From Necropsobacter rosorum (lineage in GTDB: Bacteria; Pseudomonadota; Gammaproteobacteria; Enterobacterales; Pasteurellaceae), in NCBI GenBank assembly GCA_000751835.1, contig CCMQ01000005.1, positions 152,922 through 216,921 of the forward strand: 64,000 nucleotides of DNA, read 5' to 3'. Of this stretch, positions 11,371 to 18,144 are shown piece after piece. Position 1 is the stretch's first letter; every line of letters begins with the position of its first letter. Position numbers and translations under genes: made by a program. The notes under the pieces are model-generated. The model saw nothing but the letters and a program-made list of their open reading frames with translations, was not told where the DNA came from and did not search any database.

Positions 11371-12780
11371 ATGAAACATTATTCCCGTCGTCAGCTTTTA
11401 AAAACCGCATTGCTGGCCGGTGCATTTTCCGCCATTCCCGCGCCGTTGCTGGCGGCCGAGCGCCAGCCCTTGCGTATTCCGGGATTAATTGAAATCCGCC
11501 GCGGAAAACCGCTGTTTCTCGGTATGGAAAGCACGCAAACCCAGCTGATTCCCGGAAAATATACTGAAGTCTGGGGATTTAACGGCTCCTATCTGGGGCC
11601 GACGGTGAAAATTCGTCGCGGTGACTTTGCTAAATTAAACTATCGCAATAACTTGCCGCAGATCGTGGCGATTAATATTCAGGGCTTGCAGGCAAGCGCA
11701 GAGCTATTTGGCGGCGTGGCGCGCGCGTTCAAACCGAACGAAATCTGGGCGCCGATTGTGCCGATTAACCAACCCGCCGCAACCTGCTGGTATCATGCCT
11801 GCACGCTGGCAAGTTCGGCTTATCAGACTTATCGCGGCTTAGCCGGGCTGTGGATTATTGAAGATGAGGACAGCCGGAAACTGTCCCTGCCGCAAAAATA
11901 CGGCGTGGATGATATTCCGCTGATTTTGCAGGATATGCGGCTTAATGCGGAAGGCGTGCAATTATTTCACCAAAATCAACCGCACTTTCTCGGCGAGCGG
12001 CTGTTTGTGAACGGGCAGGAAGCGCCTTATATCACCGTGACGCGGGGCTGGATTCGGTTGCGTTTGGTGAACGCCTCTTTATCAAGAGCCTATGAACTGC
12101 GTTTTGATGATGAACGGGATTTCCAGATTATTGCGCAGGATTTGGGTTTTTTGCCGCAGGCGAAAACCGTCAATGCGGTGGCGTTGGCTCCGGGCGAACG
12201 AATCGAATTACTGGTGGATTTGAACGAAGGCGGCAACGCAACGCTGATTACCGGCAAAAAACGTAATTTTATCAATAAAATCAGTCAGTTTTTTAGCGCC
12301 GATGATGAACTGATTGATAATACGGTACTCGAACTGCGGCCGGAAGGGCTGGCGGCCGCCTTTAACGGCAAGCCGGCGGAGCAATTTAATACCGAAGCGC
12401 CGACATTGTTGAGCAGTCATATCGCCAATGAACGCACTTTTCATCTTGATGCGGGCAATGCGCTGCTCAATCAACAGCGGTTTGACCCGCGCCGCGTGGA
12501 TGTGAATGCCACTCTCGGCTCTGTCGAACGCTGGACGCTGACCGCTTCAGCCCCGGTAGGCTTTAAGGTGCAGGGGGCGAAATTCATTGTTGAAAGTATT
12601 GACGACCAGCCGCTGGCGCAAAGTGAAATCGGTTGGAAAGACACGGTTCGGGTGAACGGCACGGTACGGATTCTGATTAAATTCGACAATATGTCGTCGA
12701 ACAATTATCCGTTTATTTTCGGCGCGTCGGATTTAATGCTGGCGGACAAAGGCTGCCTCGGTTTGATTGTCGTACAATAA
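11371..12780 (+). CDS. ftsP: cell division protein FtsP (SufI), multicopper-oxidase fold
   Basis: A 469-residue periplasmic protein with a twin-arginine signal ([16 protein letters not shown]). It has three cupredoxin-like domains of the multicopper oxidase superfamily. The copper ligands appear mostly lost, as in FtsP/SufI, which stabilises the divisome under stress rather than oxidising substrates. ACAGGTA lies just before the ATG. It closes the plsC-ftsP unit and is followed by a strong terminator. Confidence 0.92.
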   Translation: MKHYSRRQLLKTALLAGAFSAIPAPLLAAERQPLRIPGLIEIRRGKPLFLGMESTQTQLIPGKYTEVWGFNGSYLGPTVKIRRGDFAKLNYRNNLPQIVAINIQGLQASAELFGGVARAFKPNEIWAPIVPINQPAATCWYHACTLASSAYQTYRGLAGLWIIEDEDSRKLSLPQKYGVDDIPLILQDMRLNAEGVQLFHQNQPHFLGERLFVNGQEAPYITVTRGWIRLRLVNASLSRAYELRFDDERDFQIIAQDLGFLPQAKTVNAVALAPGERIELLVDLNEGGNATLITGKKRNFINKISQFFSADDELIDNTVLELRPEGLAAAFNGKPAEQFNTEAPTLLSSHIANERTFHLDAGNALLNQQRFDPRRVDVNATLGSVERWTLTASAPVGFKVQGAKFIVESIDDQPLAQSEIGWKDTVRVNGTVRILIKFDNMSSNNYPFIFGASDLMLADKGCLGLIVVQ

Positions 12781-12826
12781 CGGCTCGTAAACCGCCGCGT
12801 TAATACCAAACGTATCCGAATCACCG

Positions 12827-12857
12827 AAAAGCCTGTTATTTAATCAGGCTTTTTTTG
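12827..12857 (+). terminator. terminator after ftsP
   Basis: AAAAGCCTG pairs with CAGGCTTTT around a 9-base loop and runs into TTTTTTT. This is a textbook Rho-independent terminator 46 bases after the ftsP stop. Confidence 0.9.
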
Positions 12858-13028
12858 TGTGCCGATATTATTTGTTGATTTTGCTAAGTTTTTTACGAAA
12901 TGATCCCTGAAAATTAAAACATCATTTTTTATTTGTTATACATGACAAACGGGATCATTCGGGATTTTTTCTGAAATCAAAACGGCTCGGGGAAAATATA
13001 AAAGCCAAAAATATTGTTTTTCAATGCG
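12858..13028. other. gene-free host segment left of the satellites
   Basis: Roughly 170 AT-rich bases between the ftsP terminator and the left attachment-like sequence. I see no gene. GGGATCATTCGGGATT is a short internal direct repeat. This may be the remains of the original boundary between host and integrated DNA. Confidence 0.4.
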
Positions 13029-13045
13029 TTGGAAAGTAGAGAAGG
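13029..13045. other. degenerate left attachment site of element 1 (attL-like)
   Basis: TTGGAAAGTAGAGAAGG resembles the core CTGGCGGTGAGAAGG seen at 23553 and in the tRNA at 33766; GAGAAGG is exact. The bases after it (AACAACAAC, then AAGCCTTG) match the left end of element 2 (AACAATCAC, then AAGCCTTG). That supports this as the left end of element 1, with a decayed or mismatched core. Confidence 0.55.
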
Positions 13046-13110
13046 AACAACAACATTTAACGCGCAAGCCTTGATTTTACTGGGTTCTTTACTGATTGCT
13101 TTTGTTTAGA

Positions 13111-13132
13111 GGGATCTAAACAGGGATCTAAA
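13111..13132. repeat. integrase arm-type repeats, left end of element 1
   Basis: GGGATCTAAA occurs at 13111 and 13123, 12 bases apart. The same pair with the same spacing is at the right end of this element (23411, 23423). Paired direct repeats at both ends are typical of the arm sites bound by the N-terminal domain of tyrosine integrases; binding is inferred. Confidence 0.65.
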
Positions 13133-13209
13133 ATCCCAACTAAATCTAAATGAGAGAAAAGCAATAATCAAGTAATATCGTTAAATCTCGTTTAATATCA
13201 GGCAAGAAA

Positions 13210-13230
13210 AAGGGCGATATTCTCGCCCTT
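13210..13230 (-). terminator. terminator of the toxin-antitoxin operon
   Basis: AAGGGCGA pairs with TCGCCCTT in a short hairpin directly after the antitoxin stop. On the minus strand it is followed by TTTTTC. Confidence 0.75.
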
Positions 13231-13233
13231 GAG

Positions 13234-13548
13234 TTATACACTTTTGACTGTGGGAACAAGCTCAATATTGAACGCGGCTAAGATTTTTTGAATGGTGTCA
13301 AATCTTGGTTTGCTGTCTTTAGAAAGGGTTTTATAAAGGCTTTCACGCCCTAGCCCTGTTTTTTCGCTCAATTCTGTCATCCCACGGGCGCGGGCAATAT
13401 CACCTAAGGCTTGTAAAAATTCGCCTTGGTCGCCCTCTTTTAGCACTTCGGCTAAATAAGCGCTGATTGTTGCCTCATCTGTTAAAAACTCGGCGACATC
13501 AAATTCTCTGATGCCGTGTTTTTCTCTCATCTCTTGGCTAATAGTCAT
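13234..13548 (-). CDS. antitoxin of a RelE/HigB-type module (XRE-like HTH)
   Basis: A 104-residue protein matching the addiction-module antidote family (TIGR02684-like). It has a helix-turn-helix around GMTELSEKTGLGRESLYKTL and the C-terminal pattern PRFDTIQKILAAFNIEL. It should bind and neutralise the toxin encoded just upstream and repress the operon. It overlaps the toxin stop by 4 bases, and the toxin-first order is typical of this family. It lies at the left end of element 1 and may stabilise it. Confidence 0.88.
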   Translation of the reverse strand: MTISQEMREKHGIREFDVAEFLTDEATISAYLAEVLKEGDQGEFLQALGDIARARGMTELSEKTGLGRESLYKTLSKDSKPRFDTIQKILAAFNIELVPTVKSV

Positions 13549-13862
13549 TTATTCCCTCCTGATTTTAATTCTGCCCATAAGGCTTTCGCTTTTTCTATAT
13601 CCGCTTGTTGCGTGCCTTTGTGCCCGCCATTTAACAAAATATAGACGATTTCGCCTTGCTGAGTATAGTATATGCGATAGCCTTTGCTCACACTTAAGCG
13701 CATTTCATTCACGCCATCCCCCAGTGCTTTCCAATCGCCAAAATTCCCCCGTTTGGCATTGTAAATTCTTCGGGCTATACTAGCTTTAGCAATGGGATCT
13801 TTAAGTTTTTCAAGCCACCGGGCAAACGTATCCGTGATTTCAATTTTGATGATTTCGTGCAT
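13545..13862 (-). CDS. RelE/ParE superfamily toxin (addiction-module killer type)
   Basis: A 105-residue protein of the TIGR02683-like killer family. Hallmarks are FARWLEKLKDPIAKASIARRI, GNFGDWKALGDGVNEMRL and GYRIYYTQ, then a C-terminal KAKALWAEL helix. Members fold like RelE, and many cleave mRNA on the ribosome; that activity is inferred here. AGAGAAGA precedes the ATG. The antitoxin gene follows with overlap. Confidence 0.88.
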   Translation of the reverse strand: MHEIIKIEITDTFARWLEKLKDPIAKASIARRIYNAKRGNFGDWKALGDGVNEMRLSVSKGYRIYYTQQGEIVYILLNGGHKGTQQADIEKAKALWAELKSGGNK

Positions 13863-13984
13863 TTGTATCTTCTCTCATTAATTGTCCTTATTGTATCCTT
13901 TGGGATACGAAAAGAAAAGGATAAAGTGCGGTCATTATTTTGGGTAAATCATGAAATGAATCCAAAGTAATTTCATTTTTTTAT

Positions 13985-14208
13985 TCACTTTTTCACTTTT
14001 TCACCCTAAACAAAAGTAACATATTGATTTTCAATATAAAAATTTAGGGTGAATAAAATAAATTATTCTCCAATGAGGTCGTTTTATTCACTTTATCACC
14101 CTTTTTATCACTTTATCACTTTTTCACCCTAGAATAGTTTTTATAAAATCCTTATATATCAATTATTTATTCATATTTAGAGTGAAAAAGTGAATAAAAA
14201 AAATCACT
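13985..14208. repeat. iteron-like array, candidate replication origin of element 1
   Basis: Several copies of TTCACCCT or its complement, and of the spaced form TCACTTTTTCACCCT, in both orientations: 13985-14006, 14044-14056, 14084-14130 and 14177-14197, in very AT-rich DNA. The array lies just beyond the 3' end of the primase gene, as origin repeats do near P4 alpha-type genes. Use as an origin is inferred. The rest of the 414-base gap between toxin and primase holds no gene that I can see. Confidence 0.65.
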
Positions 14209-14232
14209 TTCAGAAAAATTTCAAAATGCCAT

Positions 14233-14267
14233 AAAAAAACGCATTTTGGGTTAAAAAATGCGTTTTT
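14233..14267 (-). terminator. terminator after the element 1 primase
   Basis: AAAAACGCATTTT pairs with AAAATGCGTTTTT around a 7-base loop, just downstream of the primase stop. On the minus strand it ends in a run of T. Confidence 0.85.
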
Positions 14268-14276
14268 AGGTGGGTT

Positions 14277-16169
14277 TTATAGATTTTGCCACTTTATCAT
14301 CGTGCTGTCTTTATCCTTAAATTTAACGTTTGTGTAATTATAGCCTCCTTTTAAATTTCTATTTTGGAATCGGGTTTTATATCCGGCTGTTTTGAATGCA
14401 ATATCTAATTCTTGCTTTAAATCGTTTGGTTTTAATCGCGCTTTTTCCGGTCTGCCGTGTATGTCGCAAAAAAGCAAATATGCCCAATAAAGCCGCGTAT
14501 AAATTTGCGGGCTATCATTTGCCGGCATACCTCGAGAACTGCCAAAAATAAGCCCTTGATTTGTCACTTGTTCCAGCAAGGTAAATTCTTCAATAAATTC
14601 TAAAATATGGTCGTTCTTTCTTTTCATTTCTAACGCCTCTTTGCTCTTTCTTTGTCGGTTTAATGCTTCTTTCGCCTCATTCGGATCGCTAAATTCATCA
14701 TAAAGTTTTCGGATAATGCCGCCTAATTCACGTTGAATTTTCTCTACAAGGTGTTCATCTTTGTCTTTATCTTCAACCGCGCGCGTAAAAGGAAATAATA
14801 CACGGCGGCGTTCCATACCGCCCCCATCATTTTTATAAATTGGCAAAGTATTTGAACAAATCGCAATAATGGCATTCACTTTCGCACTGAATGATTTCTT
14901 ATTTTTCGGGTTGAATGTAATTTCATCGCCGCCGGAAATTCGTTTAATAATAGAGGAATCACCAACAAAACGTGCCTGATCCGGTGAGAATAAAAAGGTT
15001 TTATTTAAGATAATATCACGCGCTTTTTCATCCTTTAATAATTCCAAGTCGATTGCGGTATGGTTGCCCTCACCGCTTATCATTTTGGCGACTTGTAAAA
15101 AGGTACTTTTACCGCCGCCCGGCTCGCCGATTAGTTCTAACGTTAATTGCCAGTCATGGCGATTATTCAAAATCATATAAAGCGCTGCTAATAATGATTT
15201 TTTCCGCTCTTTGCTATCGTTACTGATAAAATCAATCCACTTGTCAAAATTCGGTGTAGGCGTTTGCGTTTCTAAATAATCGCAAGGATTAAAGCCGGTT
15301 AAATAATATTCCTTACGGTGTGGCATAAATTCCAACGTATTTTTATTTAGCACGCCATTTTTAAATGCCAATAATTTAGCATCAGTTTGTTCAAATAAAG
15401 GTAAATCCACATTTAAACATTTGATCACATTATTAAGCGTATCAACATTCTTGTATTTCGTGTTGTATTCTTCATAGAAGGCTTTCACTTTGCGTTGTAA
15501 CTCATTTTCTCCAATCACTTCCCAAATGATACCGTTATAACCGTAAATAATGCCTTGTTCAGCATGATAAGAAAGGGGCTTTTTCTGCCACTTGTAAAAA
15601 TATTCTGCCACTTCTGCAGCAGAAAGTTTTTTTAATGTTTCCGCATCAAGTTCTATCATTTCCGGCGATATAGTCAAATCAGAAAATTCCACATCTTGGC
15701 GGATTCTTCCGATATAGCCGCTTAAATCTTCTAATAGTTCGCCAGTGCTATTTTTTAATGTAAAAGATTTAACCTTGCTTGTTTTGGCTAGATGATTACA
15801 TAAATCGGTCAGAATCTGTTGATTTTCACGAATCGTTACGCCGTTTTCACTGCTTTTGACTTTGAAAAAATCGCTCGTGTCGATAATACTAGCCACTTCG
15901 TGATCGTCAGGCAAAATCGCAAGGTTAAATAAATTCCCCAGCGTGTTATCATCAAGAATAATGGGGCTCTCATTGTATCGATTGGGATTATCGGGATCCC
16001 GTAAATCTGCCAATATTTGCCATTTTAAGCCCTGTCCGTTGGTTTTTTCGTCTTTTGGGTTTTGGCGGTAAAACTTCCAAGGCTCGCCCATTAAAATATA
16101 GATTTCTTGTGTCGGTGATATGTTTTCTTTTAATACATTTTTCAAATTAGGGGCTCTTTTTAGTTTCAT
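14277..16169 (-). CDS. P4-family primase/helicase (D5-type SF3 helicase)
   Basis: A 630-residue replication protein. The C-terminal half is a superfamily 3 helicase of the D5/P4-primase family: Walker A GEPGGGKST near residue 350, FLFSPDQARF as Walker B region, then GGDEITFNPKNKKSF and an AIICSNTLP-like sensor. The N-terminal ~170 residues resemble those of the element 2 protein (ILMGEPWKFY; GELLEDLSGYIGRIRQD), although the helicase modules are unrelated. ATG 16169 overlaps the upstream stop (ATGA) and has AAGGAG 8 bases before it. It should initiate satellite replication at the adjacent repeats. Confidence 0.9.
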   Translation of the reverse strand: MKLKRAPNLKNVLKENISPTQEIYILMGEPWKFYRQNPKDEKTNGQGLKWQILADLRDPDNPNRYNESPIILDDNTLGNLFNLAILPDDHEVASIIDTSDFFKVKSSENGVTIRENQQILTDLCNHLAKTSKVKSFTLKNSTGELLEDLSGYIGRIRQDVEFSDLTISPEMIELDAETLKKLSAAEVAEYFYKWQKKPLSYHAEQGIIYGYNGIIWEVIGENELQRKVKAFYEEYNTKYKNVDTLNNVIKCLNVDLPLFEQTDAKLLAFKNGVLNKNTLEFMPHRKEYYLTGFNPCDYLETQTPTPNFDKWIDFISNDSKERKKSLLAALYMILNNRHDWQLTLELIGEPGGGKSTFLQVAKMISGEGNHTAIDLELLKDEKARDIILNKTFLFSPDQARFVGDSSIIKRISGGDEITFNPKNKKSFSAKVNAIIAICSNTLPIYKNDGGGMERRRVLFPFTRAVEDKDKDEHLVEKIQRELGGIIRKLYDEFSDPNEAKEALNRQRKSKEALEMKRKNDHILEFIEEFTLLEQVTNQGLIFGSSRGMPANDSPQIYTRLYWAYLLFCDIHGRPEKARLKPNDLKQELDIAFKTAGYKTRFQNRNLKGGYNYTNVKFKDKDSTMIKWQNL

Positions 16170-16456
16170 TGTGAGCACTCCTTAATATTTCTATTCTTAA
16201 AAAACGCAACCACATCGCCGGCGCGGTATTTTTTCGGGCTGCGTGGCCGTGGATCGCCTAACGTTGCCGGAAAGCCCGGCAATTTAATTAAGGTTTGAAT
16301 CACATAACCATAAGAACAGCCCGCATAGTCGGCTATGTCGTGAGGTGTCCATATTTTATCGGCGTTTAATTGTTGCGCTTCTATGGTCTGTACACGGGCT
16401 TTCAGGTTTTCTAATTCCTTTAATAAAAAATCGGTCGTATTTGGTTTATTTTCCAT
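16166..16456 (-). CDS. small HTH protein of element 1
   Basis: A 96-residue protein. An N-terminal helical stretch (LLKELENLKARVQTIEAQ) is likely a short coiled coil. A helix-turn-helix resembling excisionase/AlpA-type domains follows (WTPHDIADYAGCSYGYVIQTL). The start MENKPNTTD at 16456 has TTAGGGGG upstream. It overlaps the primase start by ATGA, suggesting translational coupling. A role in replication or regulation is inferred only from position. Confidence 0.75.
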   Translation of the reverse strand: MENKPNTTDFLLKELENLKARVQTIEAQQLNADKIWTPHDIADYAGCSYGYVIQTLIKLPGFPATLGDPRPRSPKKYRAGDVVAFFKNRNIKECSQ

Positions 16457-16464
16457 ATTTCCCC

Positions 16465-16653
16465 CTAACGTTGTTGCCGTCTTGCTTGTTTTTGTTGAGA
16501 ACGTTGTTTTTTCTTCCGGCGTTGCGCTTTGGTTTTGATAAATTGTGCTTGTTGTGCCCGTCGTTCGGCTTTCTGCCATAGGGCGATCCCTTTTTCATCG
16601 CTAAAAATTTCAATCAGCGTGCCATTTGGTAAAGTGATTCTATGCGTGATCAT
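16465..16653 (-). CDS. small basic protein of element 1, unknown
   Basis: A 62-residue protein with an extremely Lys/Arg/Gln-rich C-terminal half (KTKAQRRKKKQRSQQKQARR). It could bind nucleic acid. AGGGGGC lies 6 bases before the ATG. I recognise no family. Element 2 has a Lys/Arg-rich 72-residue gene at the matching place (26476-26694). Confidence 0.65.
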   Translation of the reverse strand: MITHRITLPNGTLIEIFSDEKGIALWQKAERRAQQAQFIKTKAQRRKKKQRSQQKQARRQQR

Positions 16654-16891
16654 TTTGTGCCCCCTTTGTTGCGGTGGATTGGGATTTGGGAAAACATTGA
16701 TCTAATTTCCTTTGAATTCGGTCGATCTGTAACTGTTGAAAGTGCGCAATATTCAACATAAAGCCGCACAATTCGTTTACATCTTTCAAATAATCGGCAG
16801 CACCAGCCATTTCTAAGCACGTGCCTAGAGTTTCAAGGCGTGAAACTTCCGTTTGGATTTCATCAAGAAAAGAAAGGGAAAGATTAGGCAT
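16640..16891 (-). CDS. small helical protein of element 1, unknown
   Basis: An 83-residue, mostly helical protein (MPNLSLSFLDEIQTEVSRLE). The start at 16891 is set by AAGGGGGG upstream and by an 8-base overlap with the preceding Icd-like gene. The frame extends further upstream without a ribosome site. It overlaps the next gene by 14 bases. No family recognised. Confidence 0.65.
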   Translation of the reverse strand: MPNLSLSFLDEIQTEVSRLETLGTCLEMAGAADYLKDVNELCGFMLNIAHFQQLQIDRIQRKLDQCFPKSQSTATKGAQNDHA

Positions 16892-17084
16892 AAATCCCCC
16901 CTTGCGTAAAAGTGCGGTCAAATTTTGAAGTGTTTTTTTCGGGGATTTTGCCAGCAAGGACAAGCACAAATTCACGGGCTAAAATAGCGCGGGCTTGTAA
17001 TTCGGTGTCGGCATTGATACGGATTTTTTGGATACGATTTGATAAATCGGTACGGCGAATAGCCGCAAAAATGAATTGGGTCAT
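16884..17084 (-). CDS. Icd-like protein of element 1 (P1 host-division-inhibitor family)
   Basis: A 66-residue protein, MTQFIFAAIRRTDLSNRIQK to the end. ACGGAG lies 8 bases before ATG 17084. It matches the conserved C-terminal part of proteins annotated as host cell division inhibitor Icd-like in Pasteurellaceae prophages. The frame stays open upstream to 17492, but that extension runs through the C4 RNA, the leader terminator and the promoter, so it is unlikely to be translated in full. P1 Icd is also small (73 codons) and lies downstream of c4. Function in division is inferred from that comparison. Confidence 0.75.
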   Translation of the reverse strand: MTQFIFAAIRRTDLSNRIQKIRINADTELQARAILAREFVLVLAGKIPEKNTSKFDRTFTQGGIYA

Positions 17085-17126
17085 TTGCGTAACTCCGTTG
17101 ATTAAATATTCAAGAGTTACCGCGAA

Positions 17127-17138
17127 AGTTGTCACGCT
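17127..17138 (-). promoter_or_regulatory. seqC-like target of the C4 RNA, element 1
   Basis: On the minus strand this reads AGCGTGACAACT, identical to the copy at 17333-17344. Both can pair with TTGTCAC inside the C4 RNA (plus-strand 17160-17168). The layout matches seqA-seqB-seqC of phage P4 immunity. This copy lies just upstream of the Icd-like gene. Confidence 0.75.
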
Positions 17139-17143
17139 TTGGC

Positions 17144-17220
17144 GGTAACGCGCAACGGGGTGACAAACCGTTATCAACGGGAAACGGCAAAGGGCGAAAC
17201 CTTTCCCGCCACGCGTTACC
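17144..17220 (-). ncRNA. c4: C4-type (P4 CI-like) antisense immunity RNA, element 1
   Basis: A 77-base segment closed by a 9-bp stem: plus-strand GGTAACGCG at 17144-17152 pairs with CGCGTTACC at 17212-17220. It contains the seqB segment (17160-17168) complementary to two flanking target copies. A 23-base core at 17187-17209 is identical to that of element 2. Length and layout match the C4 RNA of P1/P7 and the CI RNA of P4. These are processed from the leader and end expression of the downstream operon, giving immunity. RNA processing is inferred. Confidence 0.85.
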
Positions 17221-17279
17221 ATAGGGCATAGTCTATCAGAAAATAGATCTATGTTGGGGTGTGCGTAAACGCTATGCAC

Positions 17280-17307
17280 AAAAAAACACGCATAGAAAAT
17301 AGGCGTG
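17280..17307 (-). terminator. leader terminator between seqA and C4 RNA, element 1
   Basis: On the minus strand CACGC and GCGTG enclose an 11-base loop, followed by seven T. Element 2 has the matching hairpin at 27807-27828. It lies inside the leader, so the C4 RNA and downstream genes would need read-through. Confidence 0.7.
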
Positions 17308-17332
17308 CTGTGCGCCGTTGATAAATTGTTCG

Positions 17333-17344
17333 AGTTGTCACGCT
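17333..17344 (-). promoter_or_regulatory. seqA-like target of the C4 RNA, element 1
   Basis: Minus-strand AGCGTGACAACT, an exact copy of the segment at 17127-17138. It begins about 25 bases after the predicted transcription start, as the promoter-proximal target does in P4. Confidence 0.75.
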
Positions 17345-17375
17345 CGTTTTTTGGTGCTTTGTTGAAAGCGGATTT

Positions 17376-17405
17376 AATATAGTTTAATTTCGTTTTAACT
17401 GTCAA
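17376..17405 (-). promoter_or_regulatory. sigma-70 promoter of the immunity operon, element 1
   Basis: On the minus strand TTGACA (17400-17405) and TATATT (17376-17381) are separated by 18 bases. Element 2 has the same -35 box and spacing at the same place. It would drive the C4 leader, the Icd-like gene, the small genes and the primase. Confidence 0.8.
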
Positions 17406-17552
17406 GCCGCTTTTTAAAAATTTTCTGTTTTTAGGCGTGAAAAGGTTGCACGCCACCGTTTTAAACGGTAGATTGTTGTTTAAGCAATTCATTTTGTTAT
17501 TCTTCGATTATGTTATTGGGAGATTAAGGGCTTATTCCGAAAAGGTAAGCCC

Positions 17553-17783
17553 TTATTTTTTGTTTGAAATTTTCGCTTTGTCGTCTTGCGCCCATCGGTG
17601 CGTTTGAGCTACGGGCGAAAATTGCGCAAATTGCCCTTGTTCAAATCCGGCGCGAACAATGCCTTTCAATTCGCATGATTCGCAATAAACATGAGCAACC
17701 GTTACAACTGCGCTAGGGCGTGTGGAACTGCGAATTTTCATCGCTTTGCCACATTCGGGGCAATCAAGCCGCAAGCCTGCCAT
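17553..17783 (-). CDS. Ogr/Delta-like zinc-finger activator, element 1
   Basis: A 76-residue protein with CPECGKAM and YCESCELKG, giving the four-Cys zinc site of the Ogr/Delta family, plus the IRSSTRPS segment typical of P2 Ogr. In P2/P4, Ogr and Delta activate late promoters. A satellite copy could turn on late genes of a P2-like helper. Its start overlaps the AlpA-like gene by 20 bases. It lies upstream of, and is transcribed toward, the immunity promoter. Confidence 0.9.
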   Translation of the reverse strand: MAGLRLDCPECGKAMKIRSSTRPSAVVTVAHVYCESCELKGIVRAGFEQGQFAQFSPVAQTHRWAQDDKAKISNKK

Positions 17784-17979
17784 CTTCGCCGCCTTTTGTA
17801 TGGTTGGGGTTTTGTTTATCTAACCAGGCTTGCACATCTTCACGCGCCCATCGGTTTGTTCTGTCATATTTTAGCGGTTTGGGAAAATCGCCCCGTTTCA
17901 CTAAATAATAAATTTTTGTGCGCTTGGCGATCCCCATTTCTTCTAATTCTTGAATGGTTAATAAGGCTTTTAATGTCAT
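17764..17979 (-). CDS. AlpA-family regulator 2 of element 1
   Basis: A 71-residue MerR/excisionase-type HTH protein. IQELEEMGIAKRTKIYYLVKRGDFPKPLKYDRTNRW and a C-terminal EDVQAWLDKQ are the AlpA pattern. TTAGAGGAAA precedes the ATG. AlpA proteins of P4-like elements act as excisionase and transcription factors. It is followed by the Ogr-like gene with overlap. Confidence 0.9.
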   Translation of the reverse strand: MTLKALLTIQELEEMGIAKRTKIYYLVKRGDFPKPLKYDRTNRWAREDVQAWLDKQNPNHTKGGEDGRLAA

Positions 17980-18144
17980 ATTTTTTCCTCTAATTGAAGT
18001 GAGTTATAAACCTCACTTTTATTAAATTAAATCAGGGTGTTGCCTACAATATCTTTTTCTAATAACTCACCTTTCGTTTCATTTATAAAAAGGCGTTGTT
18101 GTGATATTGGTAAGTGTGATAACTGGATCATGAGGGATAATGAT

